From contig JACBWW010000017.1 in assembly GCA_020086605.1 (NCBI GenBank), positions 10,790,424 through 10,854,423 of the forward strand: a DNA stretch of 64,000 nt. The letters run 5' to 3'. Position numbers and translations under genes: made by a program. The notes below the pieces were generated by a model. The model had not been told where the DNA came from and ran no database searches. It saw only the letters and a list, made by a program, of their open reading frames with translations. The stretch is from Lanius collurio (Eukaryota > Chordata > Aves > Passeriformes > Laniidae). Positions 63,301 to 64,000 of this stretch are shown one piece after another. Each line of letters opens with the position of its first letter. Position 1 is the stretch's first letter.

Positions 63301-64000
63301 AGTATAGATCTGAGAAATTAATTACCTAATAGAAAAACTTGTCGGTGTTGATGACATTTCCAGAGTTAGTTACAGCCCTGGGGTTGTGTGAATTATCGTG
63401 TGTTTGTGGACGGGAGTTGTTTCGTTCTTTCCTCGAGTGAGTTTGTTATCCTCGTGTAAATGGTGATAGTACTATGGTCTGCTAAGATTTTGGATGTTTT
63501 GATTTTTGTCTTCTGTATGTTCAAGTTTGTGTAGGTTAAATGCACTTTCTCCCTCAGGTAAAGTTTTTTAAATGCCAGTGTCTCTGTCCTTGATGTTGAG
63601 ATAGGAGAGAGAGAGAATGCTGTTACTTTATTGAATTATTCCTGACTCCCTCTTCTGAGATCCTGGTCTGATGATGAATCCTTGGCCTCACCTTAGCTCT
63701 GGAGTAGCTGCTTGCTTGTCCTACTAGATTTCTGACAGTGATGCACTATGTGGAGTTGTGTTCTTGTGGAAAATCTTGTTTAAAATTACAATTGATTTCT
63801 AGTGTTAATTAGTGTTGCTGGTTACAGATAGAAGAATTAAACACCCAGAGTCCAAAATTATAATCTGTACAGCTGTTCATTCATTTCTTACTGTTTTCCT
63901 TTGTATATGTGTCATAGTGTAACTGACAGCTTGCACAAGGGATGGAATTAAGTCTGTATGTGTAATTATCATTTCTGGATACTGTCATACTCTGTTACCT

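Larger units (their letters stand above)
58741..64000 (+). other. EPC1: EPC1 intron 1 (partial)
   Basis: The intron starts GTACGTGAGA, followed by 13 C, and runs past the window end. It includes the gap (58785-59608), the downstream shoulder of the CpG island (to about 59700) and the SINE at about 60184-60316. EPC1 exon 2 (which would begin with EHHLQRAISAQQ-type sequence) was not seen. The rest is AT-rich with only short open frames. Confidence 0.85.

Overview
This is a vertebrate nuclear window, and it comes from a bird. Two genes can be recognised, both on the + strand. At the left is the 3' end of ITGB1 (integrin beta-1). At the right are the CpG-island promoter and first coding exon of EPC1 (enhancer of polycomb homolog 1). 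CR1 LINE copies, LTRs and a tRNA-Ile-headed SINE with a CR1 tail point to a bird. The SINE resembles TguSINE1, so a passerine (songbird) is likely. Family names for repeats come from recognition, not a database search.

Positions 1-9425 hold the end of ITGB1. There is a transmembrane and membrane-proximal exon (1343-1509), a cassette exon that supplies the muscle-type beta-1D tail (2250-2324 coding), and the last exon with the ubiquitous beta-1A tail (8174-8239). A 3'UTR of about 1.2 kb follows, with AATAAA at 9402. A sense CR1 3' end lies in the intron at about 618-951.

Positions 9426-57200 are an AT-rich intergenic stretch of about 48 kb in which I recognise no gene. It holds layers of transposon remains: an old sense CR1/L3-like LINE in two pieces (about 11830-12762 and 14395-15062) separated by an LTR and an antisense CR1; a solo LTR with a perfect 5-bp target duplication (20407-21629); two L2-like relics (about 19850-20280 and 46260-46745); further CR1 copies (31855-32760 and 38790-39421); and an LTR-like GC-rich block (43165-43661). 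An assembly gap covers 47614-47995.

Positions 57230-64000 hold the EPC1 promoter island, a candidate upstream ORF that ends one base before the EPC1 start codon, EPC1 coding exon 1 (58588-58740), a second gap (58785-59608) and the start of intron 1, with the SINE at about 60184-60316. ITGB1 and EPC1 are in the same order and relative orientation as on human 10p11. The two genes are not functionally linked: one encodes an adhesion receptor and the other a NuA4/TIP60 histone acetyltransferase subunit. The most informative content is the beta-1D alternative exon with its apparent splicing signals, and the nested transposon history.
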